Shown in pieces: positions 21,031-35,700 of a stretch of 64,000 nt of DNA. The notes under the pieces are model-generated. The model ran no database searches. It was given only the letters and a program-made list of their open reading frames with translations, and had not been told where the DNA came from. Source of the DNA: Pseudoips prasinana (Eukaryota; Arthropoda; Insecta; Lepidoptera; Nolidae); contig OX621258.1 in NCBI GenBank assembly GCA_951640165.1, positions 4,239,501 to 4,303,500 on the forward strand, read 5' to 3'. The position numbers and the translations under genes were made by a program. The number at the start of each line of letters is the position of its first letter. Position 1 is the first letter of the stretch.

Positions 21031-21756
21031 TTATACCTCAGTTTCTTTATTTCTTGTACATTTCACAACTGTCAAGTTTTACACAACAACCAAGTTTTAG
21101 AGACATTACAATACAGCGACGATTTCAATTGAAATCTGTCGCAATAAAGAAAACAAGAAAAGTCAACTAAGTACTTTCAACATTCACAAACTAATATCAA
21201 TGTTTTTTTTAATTTTTTTTTCTAAAAACCATCAGTAAAAAGGGTAATAGTGCCATCTGCAAAACTCGTCAAATATGTCTGTCATTTGTTTGTGAGCTTG
21301 GAAAATGGCACCGAAATAAGTAACTAAAAACTAATTAATCAAATTAAATGGGAATATTACTTAAACGTTAACTATACGCTAAGTTCAAAATGCAAGACGC
21401 ATTCACCGGAGCAATGCTCCACACTAAAAAAAAGAAACAAAAAAAACAACGAAAAACATGGAAATGTAATAATGTGTAATAATATGAAACAATCATGTTA
21501 CTGTGTCTAAAATTATATTAGAAAAAACTAACTGTTAATGTCTTTATAAGAGTGATCTAGATCACAAATTGTAAAAATAAGGAATTATTCAAAATATTGT
21601 TGTCGTTGCGAAAAATTTACCCGCTTTTAATTTAACTGGTAACTTTACTGACTTTTATGAATTCTGTTTTGTATTTCTATAAAACGGGTGAATTTTTCGT
21701 TTTTTTTTTGCAACGGCAACCCCTTTTTCCCCCCGCACTCGTAGTGGTGTGCCTGT

Positions 21757-21801
21757 GTGTATGTGTGTTGCCGTCCGTCTTGATATGTGTGTGTGTGTTC
21801 G
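21757..21801 (-). repeat. CA-repeat tract on the host-gene sense strand
   Basis: On the plus strand this is TGTGTGTATGTGTG and, further on, TGTGTGTGTGTG. A minus-strand transcript would therefore carry ACACAC runs. hnRNP L is known to bind CA repeats in RNA, so the position is noteworthy. Confidence 0.8.
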
Positions 21802-23644
21802 CCACCTCATCGCCGTTAGCTAGAAGCAAATAGTATTCAGTGAGTTATGAATGTACTAAAGGTTTCAGTTTTGACCGAAAAATTTTCAAGAAAAATTATA
21901 AATAAAATAAAAACAGTGTATCATTGTAGATGTAAGACAAAACTGAGAAAAATAGTGAGGCCTTTAGAAACATGTAAGTTTAATAAATGTAATATAATTT
22001 TAAGGCCAAAACGTGTTTCGTACATGTTAAGTACCTAATTGTATGTAATGTTAACAGAAAACTAAAACAGAATACGAAAACTAAAAAAAAAAGAAAGTTG
22101 AGCAAAAACGGTGAAAAAGACATGTAGAATATATAGTGCTTTTTTATTTATCTAATTATTTGTCACTGTGATATGTAGTTTCGAAGCATAATATTATACA
22201 CATACGGACGTACGATACATAAATAAAAAATTGACATTCCCGTCCGGACAAGCGATTGTACAGTCGGGCACAACACGCTTAACTTTACAATATCCATTTA
22301 TATTACTCTACGATTCTAAATTAGCATATTTTTAGTACAAATCTAAAATATGAAGCTTAAAAGCATCGTGTGGTCACACAAAAAAGAGTTGTTGTGCACG
22401 AGTGTACGTTAGTTATACACTTATACATATCTACATGTTTTATATAGCTGTTTATAAATTGACATAGCACATATTTTCGCCATTAATCACATACGATATG
22501 TCATTCATCTTGACCAATACATTTATTAACTATTTTTACTACTAGTATGCACAGATATTTGACAGCAGTATTTGGAAAAAAGCAACAATAATATATTCCA
22601 ATCTATTAAAAATATAACCTTTTAATCCTTTCAATAACTGATTATTATTGTATGAGGCATTTATTTGTTTGATTTTTTTAAATTTACATAATTTACAAAA
22701 AGGGTCTTTTAAAATAAATACCGTGCTCAAAAATTCTGCGCATACACATAATTGAAATAAATTTATTAAAATTTCTTATATATTTAACACTGCCATTTTA
22801 TAATTAATTATTTAATAATAATTACGTTTTCTTTAATGAACATGACACTTGAGTACCCGATTGTACTTTTATAACAACTATTTTTGCTGGACTAATTTTG
22901 AGGAAATTAAAAAAATATAATCAATATCATAAAAATATAATACACTCAACGCAGTGTATCGTAGGGAAAAATTGTATAAATATTTATTATGATTTTTAAT
23001 TACTTTTCCCCCAAAATTATGACCAGCAATGTACTGATGCAAAAAATGTTTAACAGCGTTCATATGTACATAAAACAATATTTCTCTATATGTATATGTA
23101 ATATTTAATCTAACCTCCATTCCTCAAGACTTTGGCTTAATTTTTGGCTTAGGTATGTCAACGAAAGCACGTCATATTTATTTCAGAAAAAACAAACATT
23201 AGAAATTCTCAAATTTATCTCATATTATATCTTTTAAGTAGAAAATTTTATATTAGAAAATTGATAAAATTATCTTTTCATAGGAAATTATGTGTACATT
23301 TTTTACTACAAGAATAGAGAATATATTCATTAAAATAATTTGTGGATCAAAATGTAGCAACCCTCGGTTTTGGACTTGACAAATATAATATTGTAATATT
23401 CAGCAATCAATATAATGCTCTGCGGTAGACAAAAATTAAAGTATCCACAATATCGACAAGGTATTTGTGTAGAAACGATGAAGATATTAATGTCCGTAGC
23501 AGAATTGAGGACGCAGCTATCTCGATACTTTAATATTGTCTTGGATATACAATTATTATATTCACCTTCGAAAAATGTACTTCGACCATCTTGTAAAATG
23601 AATATTCCCAAATATCTCGAGAAAGTTACTATGATGTTATTACA

Positions 23645-24007
23645 GGGTAACTTGTAAAATACCAACAACCTCGCAGGACTAGATAGGTAACACCATAAGC
23701 AACAACTTTTGTTCTACGAGTTCGGACATAGCAACATAATGAAAAAAAAAACATCGGTACAACTGGCGACTAGAGAAATGGGTCAAGTTCGAAGGCGCTA
23801 GCGCTGCACCCTTCCCGCGCAAGGGTATATTTACGTAATGTTGGTGATACGCGCAGAGTTATAAATATTCAAGCGGGAAATTAAATTAATACTTATTTTA
23901 ATACGAAAGAAAATTCAACTAATTATCAAAAGTTGTAAAACAAAAGTTGTTGCTTATAGTGTTAAATATCTAGTCCTGCGAGGTTGTTGGTGTTTTACAA
24001 GTAACCC
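23645..24007. mobile_element. MITE with about 69-bp terminal inverted repeats
   Basis: GGGTAACTTGTAAAATACC at the left and its inverse at the right start arms of about 69 bp with five or six mismatches. They share CAACAACCTCGCAGGACTAG and end near AACAACTTTTGTT. The interior (about 225 bp) has a short GC-rich core near 23,770-23,830. No transposase and no unambiguous target duplication are seen. Confidence 0.8.
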
Positions 24008-24337
24008 TATAAATAATGACAATAAAAAAAGGCCTATCAGTTTACCCTATTTATATTGATCATTATAAAAACGAAAATATATCCTAAGATGTTTGGAAAA
24101 CTAATCGCAAAGGCCAAAGAACATTTTTAGTAAATAATAAATTTTATATCCATTTAAATATGTAAATGCACCAGCGAAACAGCATCGCACTAAATTATGG
24201 ACAATTCCGGGTGTGAATCTGGGTTTCCAACTGAAAACCAGCGCTGTGTATCACACAGCTAACGCTGCGTCAGTTACCCTTGTGGTAGAACATTTACACA
24301 GTACACAATTAAATAGGTACCGTGTTTTTATACAGCA

Positions 24338-24565
24338 CTAGCGGCCCGGTACGCTTTTAAGTATTAGTACAAATTGTTTGTATATGGGAGTGTAGAAAGA
24401 TGTTGATTTTACACTTATTTAAGACTTTTTTTAAAATTTTCTCAACGTACAAACCTTCCTTGGACTTCCACGAATAATTCAAGACCAAAATTAGCCAAAT
24501 CGGTAAAGGCGTTGTTAAGTTATAACATTACAACGAAAAGTGGCATTGATTTTTATATATATAGA
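24338..24565 (-). mobile_element. short non-autonomous Helitron
   Basis: On the minus strand it starts TCTATATATATAAAAATC after an A and ends GGGCCGCTAG before a T. This is the A^TC...CTAG^T arrangement of Helitrons. It is 228 bp, non-coding, and resembles the small LEP1-type Helitrons of Lepidoptera. Confidence 0.75.
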
Positions 24566-26591
24566 TTTAGGTATACTCTTTGACTGGGAAGAGATAAATG
24601 ACATTCTGTCAAGAAAATAATGTACATTATCATTAAAGATAAATGGACAATGTACTAAAAAGTTGCCGAAGAAGTTGCTATATTTTGGCCAACAGGGCTG
24701 TATAAGCTGATATCTCTATATTTTTGCTTTAGAAAAATTATATCATACAATATGTTTATAAATCCCATTAAAGCGGTTTATATAGAAATAATATGTATGT
24801 TCAGATAGATGGATTATTCAATAGATAAACTATTATTTCTTTTCGTCAAAACCTTGTCTATAAATTAAAAGCTTCATTCTGTAAGCGAGTGGAAAATTAT
24901 GAATAATAATAAGTCATCAAATTATGAATCATCTACTAACCGTCTTACTTTGAATGCTGTGGTTGTCTATAATTGTTACAACACTACTTCGTATTCTACA
25001 TACATGTGTCCTTTGTCTTACTTAAGTGTCTGTAATGTTGATAATCCTTAAATAAATAAATGAATAATATACTCATAAAGTTAATCTAAGTTAGTAATGT
25101 AGGTCTTAAGTATTCAAAATTGTTCAAGAAACTCTATCACACCGCGTAAATGTGAACGTAGAAGTGGAAATATGAATACTATTGTAATTTTGATAATTTT
25201 CACGTAAGAACGGTTTAATTCTATTATTTTTAATTAATAAAAAAATGCCTTGTCCAGCACTCTGTATAAAACATAGATTAGCGCTGTGGGATAGTCAAGG
25301 AGTTCAACCAATGCATCAAGCTGAACAATTTGCAAAACATCAGTTACCCATACATATCTCATACAAAGGTCACCGTAAACTAACGCACAGTCGACGACAC
25401 GTCAGATACACTTCTACTACGAAAATAACCTTTAGTCTTTACGTAATAAAGACGTTTTTATAGTCAAAATATTTCTACCGACGTGACGTTGTCATTAAGC
25501 ATCAAATATTTTTTTCCACATAGCTTATAATTTTGAATTTGTTCAGCTCCATGGCTAGATTCAATCAGTATATATAAAAATGTTTGCCTGAATGTCGATT
25601 ATAGTATCGTAAACTATACATTTGTTCATGTGATGATCTTCAGCAAAGTGTTGTGCATGAGCCCACGAAAGTTTCTGAGTTAGTACGACTAATCTTTGCC
25701 AGGAGGCGCCACTGTCATTCGAATAATTAATCTAATTAATGATTAAAATCAAAGAGTTCAGACTAAAAAAACTATTGCGGTTCGACAGCTAGTTATTATT
25801 TTACATATTATTAAATTGTGTGTTTTCGATAACTAACTGTTAATGGTACAATATAAACCAAATAAGTAGGTTGGTACATACAGTTATATTTGTCATACAT
25901 CTGTGAGAACTCTGCAGGTTTAATATTAAATTCTAAGCTCTGTATATGATCACCCATGTCGAGGCCTTTGTATTAATTTGATTTTACCTATATATAAATG
26001 CAAAACTAAAGTCCACAACAGAATTAATTAATTATCCCCATCTATCTGAACATAGTATGTATATTCTCTACGAAATCGAAGCAAATATAGAGATTATCAA
26101 TATCCAAATCTATGGTCCCTAATATCGAAGATAAAACTGACATTACGATAGAACATAATTTAAAACCTCTTCAGTCTGGAAACACTATGCAATAAAATTT
26201 TGACTAGAACGAAAAGTAATAGAGAACGTAAATTCTAAGCTTTAGGCCGTCATTAAATAAACAATAAAAAAAAACCACAAAAAAATGGCAGGAATTTACG
26301 AGATTGAAAATACTATAAACATTGACTAAACATTTGCTCCTAACTACATTTGTGCAGACAAATGATTAGCATAGCTATAAACTACAAATAACCAACAAAA
26401 ACTTAGAATATTATCCGCTGGTAACACTAATTCTTTGGCTTGCCAACAACGAAAATTGCACTCGACGGCAATGTTGCCAGTTTTTTTTTAAATATCAATC
26501 CGACTTAAATTGGTCCGTCACCGCTAAACAAATTTACATGTCTTTTTATAACACTTCCTCCTTGAATTTTAAGGTAATTTTAATTATCTTA

Positions 26592-26749
26592 CTAGTACTC
26601 ATGTTCTGCCATCCCGTTGTTTTGCCCTTGTCTCTGGGTATTTGGTTCTTGGTTCTGGTTTTGGCTCTTGATGGGGATTGGGCCTTTGCCTTGGCCGATT
26701 TGCCGCGACGACGAGAAGCACAGTTTCATTACGAACGGGAACTTTGCGC
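26592..26749 (-). CDS. sm: hnRNP L-like gene, terminal exon
   Basis: 158 bp including the TAG stop at 26,592-26,594. It gives [16 protein letters not shown], the last strand of RRM4, followed by a hydrophilic tail rich in Gln, Asn and Pro. The acceptor is TTTCAG. Confidence 0.92.
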
Positions 26750-29700
26750 CTGAAAATTGTGGAGAAATAATGTTACTAGAATTGTTTTAAATTAGGTAAA
26801 ACAGTGGAAAGAAAGGTAGAGTTCCATAAAGACCGTACTCTAATCATTGCGGTTTTAAAACACTTACAACCGCCTTCAACATTGCTTTATAAGTCCTAAG
26901 TATAAACTTAGGATTATAAAATCCGATTTAAACAACATTCATAAGAGATCTGTACAGGCCAAGTGCTACAGTCCTACACACTATTAAGATAACATGTGAA
27001 AAGAAGTAGCAGGAAAGCGAACGAGTGGCGATTGGCGAGCGGTAAGAAGCTAAGATCATAATCTAGCCCTTTCTAAAACTATTCGCACTTGGAGCGAAAG
27101 GGACCTTCTTGGTAACAAAAACATTTACTTTGACTCTTCTTTATAATTCCTAAGTTTGTTCTCTCAAAAGCATATAAATTATATAAAAGTATTAAGTAAG
27201 TAATTTACTGAAATCGGTGTATACTGGAACAGTCTACATATTGGAATCGGAAAAAAAAATAACAAAAACCAAGCTGCCATGCTCCGTCGTATTCAGACTT
27301 TATTCTAATGATGCTCGGCACCAAGCTACTTTAGTGAGTTCCGTCGTGGGACCTGAAAATCAGTGCTCGCAATTCTGTCTTAACCATGAAGCAACGAGAG
27401 GATCAAATCACCTTATCTACTGTCATGAGATTTATTTTTACAGGTCATTCATACCCTCAAGGCCCTCAAACATTTTAATTTTACCACATCTCGAAATTTT
27501 GAGATGCCGGCAAAATGAAAATATTATTCAAATATTTATTTATTTTCGAGACTTGACACATCTGATGATCAAATAACTACCATCAGTGGATGCTTGTCAT
27601 CAACTTCGATTTTAGAAAAGCTTTTGATACAGTCGATAACGATTTCCTTCTCTAAATTGTCTCCAGCATACGATGCTCGTCCCACACACTAACATTCTTT
27701 GCCAGCTATCTTAGGGATAGATGTCAATATGTTGATTGTAGAGGATATCTTTCCGAACACTACTCTATAAAATCTGGCGTCAAACAAGGCAGTCACCTGG
27801 GCCCTCATCTATTTATGTTGACTATAAAAGACCTTCTGTAACTCATAAATAACTCCACTTGTCACCTTTATATCAATATAGAAAAATGTGATAAAATATT
27901 ATATTACCTGGGTGCTGTATGGTCGCGTGGTTGCAGGCCATTATTGCCATCACCGACTGCGAAATGTTCTGGAACTCCATCAGACCCGACGATGATCTGC
28001 AAAGTTAGTTAGTTACATTAAAACAAATAAATAAGTAAAGCTTATATTTTCTATACCAAAATTATTGTAAATGTTTCTCATGGGTCTCTTCAATCTAAGT
28101 TAATGAGGTTTTGGGTTTACAAACGTAATATATATTAAGCGGCTTATTTCAGAACGTGCGGATCGAGATAATGCCTTAGACATTAAGTCAGCCTTGTTCT
28201 TATACATACATACATAGACTCACGCCTGTTTCTCAGAGGGGTAGGCAGAGACAACGGATTTCCATTTGTCACGATCTTTGCATACGTCTTTTGCCTCGAT
28301 TACTGTCATTATATTCTTCATACATGCTCGCAGGTTTAGGGTACTTCTGACCTGCCCTTTCTTGAGAACATCTCCAATTTGGTCAGAGAATGTTCGACGT
28401 GGTCTTCCCCTTTCGGTTGTCCCATTCACACAGGCCAGGTATACTTCTTTTGTCAATCTTCTTTCATTCATCTCACCTTTGTTCTTATACGCGTATAAAG
28501 TATAAATACATAATTAAAAAAAGATCCAAATGATTACAAAAAATGAACTAATCAAGATTCATTACGAAAACTAACCAGGTAACCATTAAAATTTACCTCC
28601 ATTAAAATGAACCAATTATTTGAGCCATTTATTTAAGTTGCAGATAACTATGAAATATAACATACAACGAAGTAAATCAACAAATAAAAAAACCGGCCAA
28701 GTGTGAGTCGGACTCGCGCACGAAGGGTTCCGTACCATTATCTATAAAAACGAGCAAAAAAATTCACGTTTGTTGTATGGGCTCCCATACAACAAACATG
28801 AATTTTTGTCCCTTAAATATTTATTTTATTTTGTTTTTTAGTATTGGTTGTCATAGCGGCAACAGAAATGAAAATGAAAATTTCAACTGTCTATCACGGT
28901 TCATGAGATACAGCCTGGTGACTTACGGACAGACAGACAGACAGCAAAGTCTTAGTAATAGGGTCCCGTTTTACCCTTTGGGTACAGAACCCTAAAAATG
29001 AAAAAAATCTGCGGAAAATGAACCATTAGTTGTATCCACAAAAATTTATTGGCCAAAAATGAATATTACCTCTCGCTCTTGAGCGGGAACTTGGAGATTG
29101 TATGTGGTGGAGTCACTCCGTAGTCTTTGAACACCTGCAGCAGCTGATCGTCCGATACGTCCGGAGGGGTGTTGAAGAAGTGCAATACCTGGAAATTTTT
29201 ATTACGCTTTTAGTTTCTAATTGCAATATGATTGTGTTTCTTTCTAGATCAATTTATAGCCAGACCTTTGTACAGAATGAAGATGCTATAACAGATACCC
29301 ATATCAGGCATGCAATATTTGTTCTTAACCTATCTTAATATAAAATAAATACATTTTTATGAACTTGAAAGGGACCATTAATATTAACTGCTACTAATTT
29401 AATTATGCGGCGTTTACTAAAGGGAAAAAGGGTCCCGGTAGGACATTTTGACTGAATATATGTTCCACACAAGCAGTCTTAGAAGGTTGTCAGTTCTATG
29501 GTATGGCATGTTTAGTGGAAATTAGTTTAGTGGAAGACTGCATATTATACGCGGTCAACAATTTCACACGTGTCGCTTATTTCCCCTCGGTTTTTCTCGA
29601 CACATCTAAAAATGCCCTCTCCTTTCCATGGGTCCTGTCCTTTAAACACCCACAAAAGGTGGGCGTCAATAACCCACCGAACGCGTTATAACCCATTGAC

Positions 29701-32700
29701 CTATATGTATTCTACTAGACACGCAATCCCATATTGAGAATTTGCTCACTGAGTTGCAGCTCCCGAGCTGCAACTCAGTGAGCAATTTTGGCCGCCGCGC
29801 CCGCGCCCCTCACCTCGCGCGCCGGACTGGGACAGAGTTTGTATTCGAAACGGCGTGTCTAGTTATACATATAAGTCAAAGTTATAACCACAACGAAATT
29901 TCTAACACCATTTAGGAGGAACATAAGCGCTACATATTAACCCGCTGGATGGGTTAAGTGTTGGGTTATGTGTACACGTTGTTCGGAAGGGCATTCCTCA
30001 GCTTGGCTGTGCGAATTGAGACTGAGGAAGCAGCGCTTCATACGACAATTTGAAATAATAATAAAAACCTGGGACATTATTTACACACGGCCATCAGATC
30101 CCAAACTAAGCAGAGCTTGTACTATGGGAACCAGATAACTGATATGCTACATATACTACTTTTCTTTTGTAAATACATACTTATATAGATAAATTACACC
30201 CAGACTCAGGACAAACAGACATGTTCATGCACACTCTGGGAACTTGACGTCCAGACAGGGTAACAGTATTGGAAGCTGATAAATAAAAGCTTAGAAATTC
30301 AGGAGAAGATGTTAATTTTATTATCTAGTACCATGACAAGACAGATAGTGACAGGAGTGTATAAAATATAATTATTTGAATATAAGATTTTATAACATGC
30401 CAGTGATTTTATTAATCATTAGAAAATAGGTTTCAACACACACAAATATTTGTCCTGGGTGGGAATCAAACCCACGACCTCCGGCGTGAAAAGCAAGCAT
30501 TTTCCAACATATAACAATGACATGGTGAAGGGTCTCTCCAGTCGACTGGTGGACCGATGGAGAAGATCTCTATGATCCTGCTCCATTTCTGATGTGTAAT
30601 TACATTTACATACCTTTGAAGGCGGCTGTATCCTGTTCTTGTGTATGGAGGCGGGCGTTAGGAAGCGGTTGTTCTTGTTGCCCACGTAGTCCTTGAACGA
30701 CGGGCTCTTGTCGGGCAGCGGGTACGGGTTCATTACCTCGGACAGGTATGCTTGTTTTGAGAACCTGAAATAAATATAATACAATGATAGATATGCTCGA
30801 AATGGCTGGTGAAAAGATATCTCTTCTAAACATCGATGGATTGTTGATGAAAAGAGATCTTTTCTAAACAGCAAAGAGAGTAGAAGAGGACAAATGTTCA
30901 GACAGTTGATACACCACGGCATTTTCATAAGGACACGTTCAGAAGCAGTTGTTCTCACCGGTCTGTAAGTGATCAGCGAGGTCAGCATCATGGTACGCGG
31001 TCAGGCCATAGATAGACTGCCCTGATCTCCAAAATGCCAAAATTTTTGAGCATCTTCGTGCCTCGGAGGGCTCGATAAGCTATCGACCCGGTTGTAATCG
31101 TCAGACAATAATCATTAACCCATATAAGAAACCTGCTGGACGGCTGGAATTAACCGGTCACTATAGTAACCATTTCTTCTCATTATCGTAAAAAGAATAA
31201 AATTTTATCTGCCTATTCAGCAGTAAGCCTAGCGGACTGTGTGTGTTATTGGGATTTTTCTTGGCAAGAAAGTAAATTCAGTATCAGAAAGTTAGTTTAG
31301 AGTCAGAAAGTTTGCAGGTCTTGCACTCCCGTGTCAAGAGAGTCACGTGACGTCTTTCCGATCGTGTTAGCTTGACTATCCTGACGCGTGATGAGAGCAA
31401 GGAAATGAAGAGTGCATCTTTGTTAACTCTTCATCATCTTCATATCAGCCGACTGCGAGACAAAGGCCTCACCCCAGGATCTCCACAATGGCCTGTCTTG
31501 TGCTGCCCGCATCCAGCGGCTTCCTGCGACATTCACAAGATCGTCGGTCCACCTTGTAGGGGGCCTGTCCACGCTGCGTCTTCCGGTCCGTGGTCGCTAC
31601 TCCTGCGACCGTCGGTTCTACGAGCTATCTGCCAGTGGGCACTGCCGCTTCAGTTTGGCAATTCTTCGGGCTATGTCGGCTACTTTGATTCGCCTGCGGA
31701 TTTCGCCGTTTTTGATTCGATCGCGCAGGGATTTACTTCTCTGTGGACACCGGCCACTATAATAGAAAATCGACCAACATGGACGTATTAAAACAGATAT
31801 GTACTTACGCCAAAGTCAACGTGTAGTCACCAACTGTGACGTTATTCAAGTTCTGAACACATCGCTCGACGGACACACCGTCACCCATCTGCACCATCGC
31901 CGTGCCTTCCTTTGTCTTCAAGAACTTTATCTGGAAAATTAAGTTAACATTTTGTAATTGCCATTTCAGGTTTAGGGGTCATCAGAGAAGCACATCCATA
32001 TGCCGTATTATGATTACTGATAAAAAGTTATGTTAGAAAAATAAAAGAGGCATTGAATCCAGCCATGTGCGACGCGGATTAGTATACTGAGGGCTTCTTA
32101 ATAACTCTAATCTCGAGTCTAGAAGATCATTTCCCGTTTTTTTTTATATAAAATTTCTACATTCTGTCAATGGGAAGTACCCTATGATAATATGTTTTCG
32201 CTCTCATGTAATCAGTCCTATCTTTAAATTGCTTTGACTTCAAAGTTTTATTAATTTACAGCTACTGACTGTCGACGTCAATATGTGATATTAGTATCAA
32301 CTTCATACCTCCATGCGTATTGGAAAAAAAGAGTCTTGTTAGACAAACATACAGACGTACCAATCCTCCTATAACAATTTCTTTTGCCTTTTGAGGTGTA
32401 GAAATTTAGGCCACGTTATTGTTTTAAAAACACACTTCAATTTTAACTTTTCATGGATCCATTCCGTAACGAATAAAAAAAATGCTTAAGAAAGAAAGGA
32501 GAAATAACACAACATATTACTAGAAATAGTCAACTAAACTGATTACTGATATAGTTTATAAGCCACCCGGTAGATGGTGTGGGTACAGGTTAAGAAGATA
32601 TAAGACATAAGAAATCCGTTTAAGGAGCTCTACGAATTACTCACTCTGACCACGTTGCCGTACAGACAACACAGGTTGAACAGTCGGTCCGCGTTCACAG

Positions 32701-35700
32701 TCTGGGGGTCAAGTCCGTACACCATCATTACTGCACCCTGCTGCGGGGGCCCACCCTGAAAATTGAATAAAATTCGATTAAGCTGTAAGTGATTTGTTTA
32801 AAATAACAGGTTGGAGATACATATATCACTTGGTCTATATGACTACACGACGTGAATGTATGGAAAATGTCCTTAAATTAATTAGGCAGTTGGTTTCCTC
32901 CTCTTGACCATTGTGAGTGATTTTATTTGTTTACTCAGTCGATTTAAATTCCGTTTTAGTCCTGAGTTAACCATAATGTATGTAAGCAACCACATTCTTC
33001 TAAATGTCACACCACTCATCACCAGTTCGTAACATGTGGGGTAATACAAGGCTAATAATGGTACAGACGCCAGCACATCCAGCTATATCTGTCAAATTAC
33101 TTTTATAGATTGTCAACTTTATGGCAATAGCATAAGGTTCACTTTCCATTGGGGAATTTTGACAGATTGGGGTAGCTTGGTACAACAAAAATATTTTATT
33201 CAGTGCAGACGATTAAAGCTCTGGCCGAATAAAGAAACATACAACATACCTAGATGAATACCCAAATAAATAACACTTTTTGAGGTGTCGGGTAAACGAG
33301 CTTTACCTGATTCTGTGGCGCCATAGATGGGTGATGCATCGGGGGAGGCGGCACGAAGCCTTCGCCCCCGTATCCCTCCGGCCCGTAACCGCGGCCATCA
33401 CGCTGTAAAACAGAAAACGATGCTTAATACTAACCAACCACTGTAATTTAATAGCTATTTATGGATTTTTTTTTTCAAATGTGACCGTACCAAAGAGATA
33501 CTGTATTGTAGCTTTTCTTGTGCCGAAGCCACTGTTTATCCCAGGCTTACATTGGAGAAGTCCATGCACGTACTGGGGTATCGCCACAACTGGATCCCGC
33601 AAAAGTTAAATAAAAAAAGAAACAAGGAGGAGTTTGAAAGACTAGTGTCTCCATTTCCATCCGGAATAAAATGGGGGATAGAATGAAATAGCGACCAAGA
33701 TAACTTCCACTTTATTGAGGCCCTTTGGCTTTTGTTTACTACACCCGCACCAGGGAAATAGATTCCTGTATCGCCGGGGCTTTACAAACATGTAATACAC
33801 GGACACAAAGCCCTACCCAGACTAAAGTGGACTAAACCATTTATGGGTCCCATTACTAGTTGTCCTGTCTGGGGTTCTAAGCCGAAACACGATTGCACTG
33901 ACGTGGTAGCGTGGCAGCTATTGACATGCCGTCAGTGAACAGCAGAAGAGTTATTGTCAATGAGACTGGTATTACCGGGTGGTGTGGAGGCGGTGGTCCA
34001 TGCCGGTCCTTCATCATCCCCGGTGGCGGGGGCCCACCGCTGCCGAAGTCCATATCTGTAATAAAGCATAAAATCTATATAGCAGGAGTTATGGACTTCA
34101 ATGCTACACTACTCCCAAACTGTTATAGTCTGCATAATTTTAACCCGTTGATATTTTATTACATATCATAAATGTGCTACAATTAATTGTAAATTTTGGA
34201 AAATATATCAGCAATGGTTCTTTATCTATAGGTACAGGAAACCTATAAGAAGTAATGATATTTAATGTTACCGGAAATTCTTCTCTATATTTCGAATGTA
34301 TGAACTTAATTTCTCTCACTTCTTCGATTCGGATTTTTTTTATTATCTGGGATTCTTATAACCAGCAGGTCCTTTCAATGGTATAAGACTATTCAAGTCT
34401 AATCACCATTTCACGCCATAATAAATAAACGATGACTTAGTTCTTCCTGCTAGGTTTTTTAAACTAAATGCTAGATTTTCAAATACGTAGTATGTCAAAT
34501 ACACCCACACACATACACCGTCGCTAATTCTACACAGGAACATAAAACTCTACACAGGTCTGTAAAAGCTAACAAGATATAATTTAGAAATATATGTGCG
34601 TGTTATTTTCGAAATCTCATCTCAATCAATCAAGCTTGATTCAAGGCTATTAGACATTCTCGTGACACTGTAAAACTAAGAGTTGTGGAGGGCGAGTGGT
34701 CACGGCGTGTTCGCGGTCGTACTCAACGCTGACAAGTACGATATGTCAGACTGTACATAACGTACTTGTCGGCGGAGAGTGCGACTGTAAACACGCTGCC
34801 ACCACTAGCACTCCAAGACCCTTAGTTTACATTCTTATCAATAATTTTTGCCTCAAACAGATTATCAGCTTCACGTATTAAGGTAGAACGAGTTTTAAAC
34901 AAAACGTCCCCTAAAACCAAACCTCTCAGTACCTAACCTAAGGCTTTACTTACTTTGTAGATAAATTTTATTTAGCTAGACGGCCTATTACCGTCGCTAG
35001 TATCTATTGTTTGGTGAAGCAATGAAAGCTTGCACTTTTATGGCAAAAAAGTAACAGTTTTCCACTGTAACTTTTTTGCCATAAAAGTCAATTTAATCTG
35101 AGTCCTAGCATTATTAACTAATATTCAAGGAAATGAGCACATATTTTTCACATCTGATTTTGTTTTGTCATGATGTTTAGCACACGGAAGTCTCATTGCA
35201 TTATGTATATTAAAAAAATCAGAATAGCATGACAGAATGAATTCATACTAGAGGATACACACTAAAATATCCTTGACACAATCATCAAAAAAAAAATCAT
35301 CTCTTCTAATACATAAATGCAATACGACTTCTATTTGAACGACTTAAATTTTTAAATTGTTAATGTGGCTTTAAAAATCAGTGTAACAAAGTACAGACAT
35401 GTTTGACTGAAAATAACTTAGTCGACGTTGAAAATGTTCAAATTTGCTGTCATTCTATATTCCTGAGTTGGAATTAAGGTAGTGTGATAATGTAAGATAT
35501 CTGATTTTCAGGATGGCCGTATCGATTCTCGATACGGCTATCCTACTGATGATAACAAACATCTCAAAATTATGAATCGTTGCTTTTTCGGCGTTATTAT
35601 TTTAACCTGGTTAGCTACCGCCTTAGTCGCCGATAATCGAGATCGCGATCAAATTTCAAATCGCTCTCCTCTAAGGTAACGATTATGCAGAAGTAACTTT

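Larger units (their letters stand above)
21040..26591 (-). other. region downstream of the hnRNP L-like gene, possible long 3' UTR
   Basis: No coding content is recognised. On the minus strand an AATAAA lies near 21,050. If used, it would give a 3' UTR of about 5.5 kb, plausible for a neuronal RNA-binding protein but unproven. The stretch includes a MITE (23,645-24,007), a Helitron (24,338-24,565) and a CA-repeat block. Confidence 0.35.

Noticed and set aside
26538..26753. 71-codon plus-strand ORF
   Set aside because: Antisense of the terminal hnRNP L-like exon.
27217..27576. 119-codon plus-strand ORF as a gene
   Set aside because: No family content, intronic, and it runs up to LINE-derived DNA; antisense to the host gene.
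30419..30991. 190-codon minus-strand open frame as a gene
   Set aside because: It is a read-through: only 30,614-30,764 is real coding sequence (an hnRNP L-like exon with splice sites); the rest is intron and SINE.
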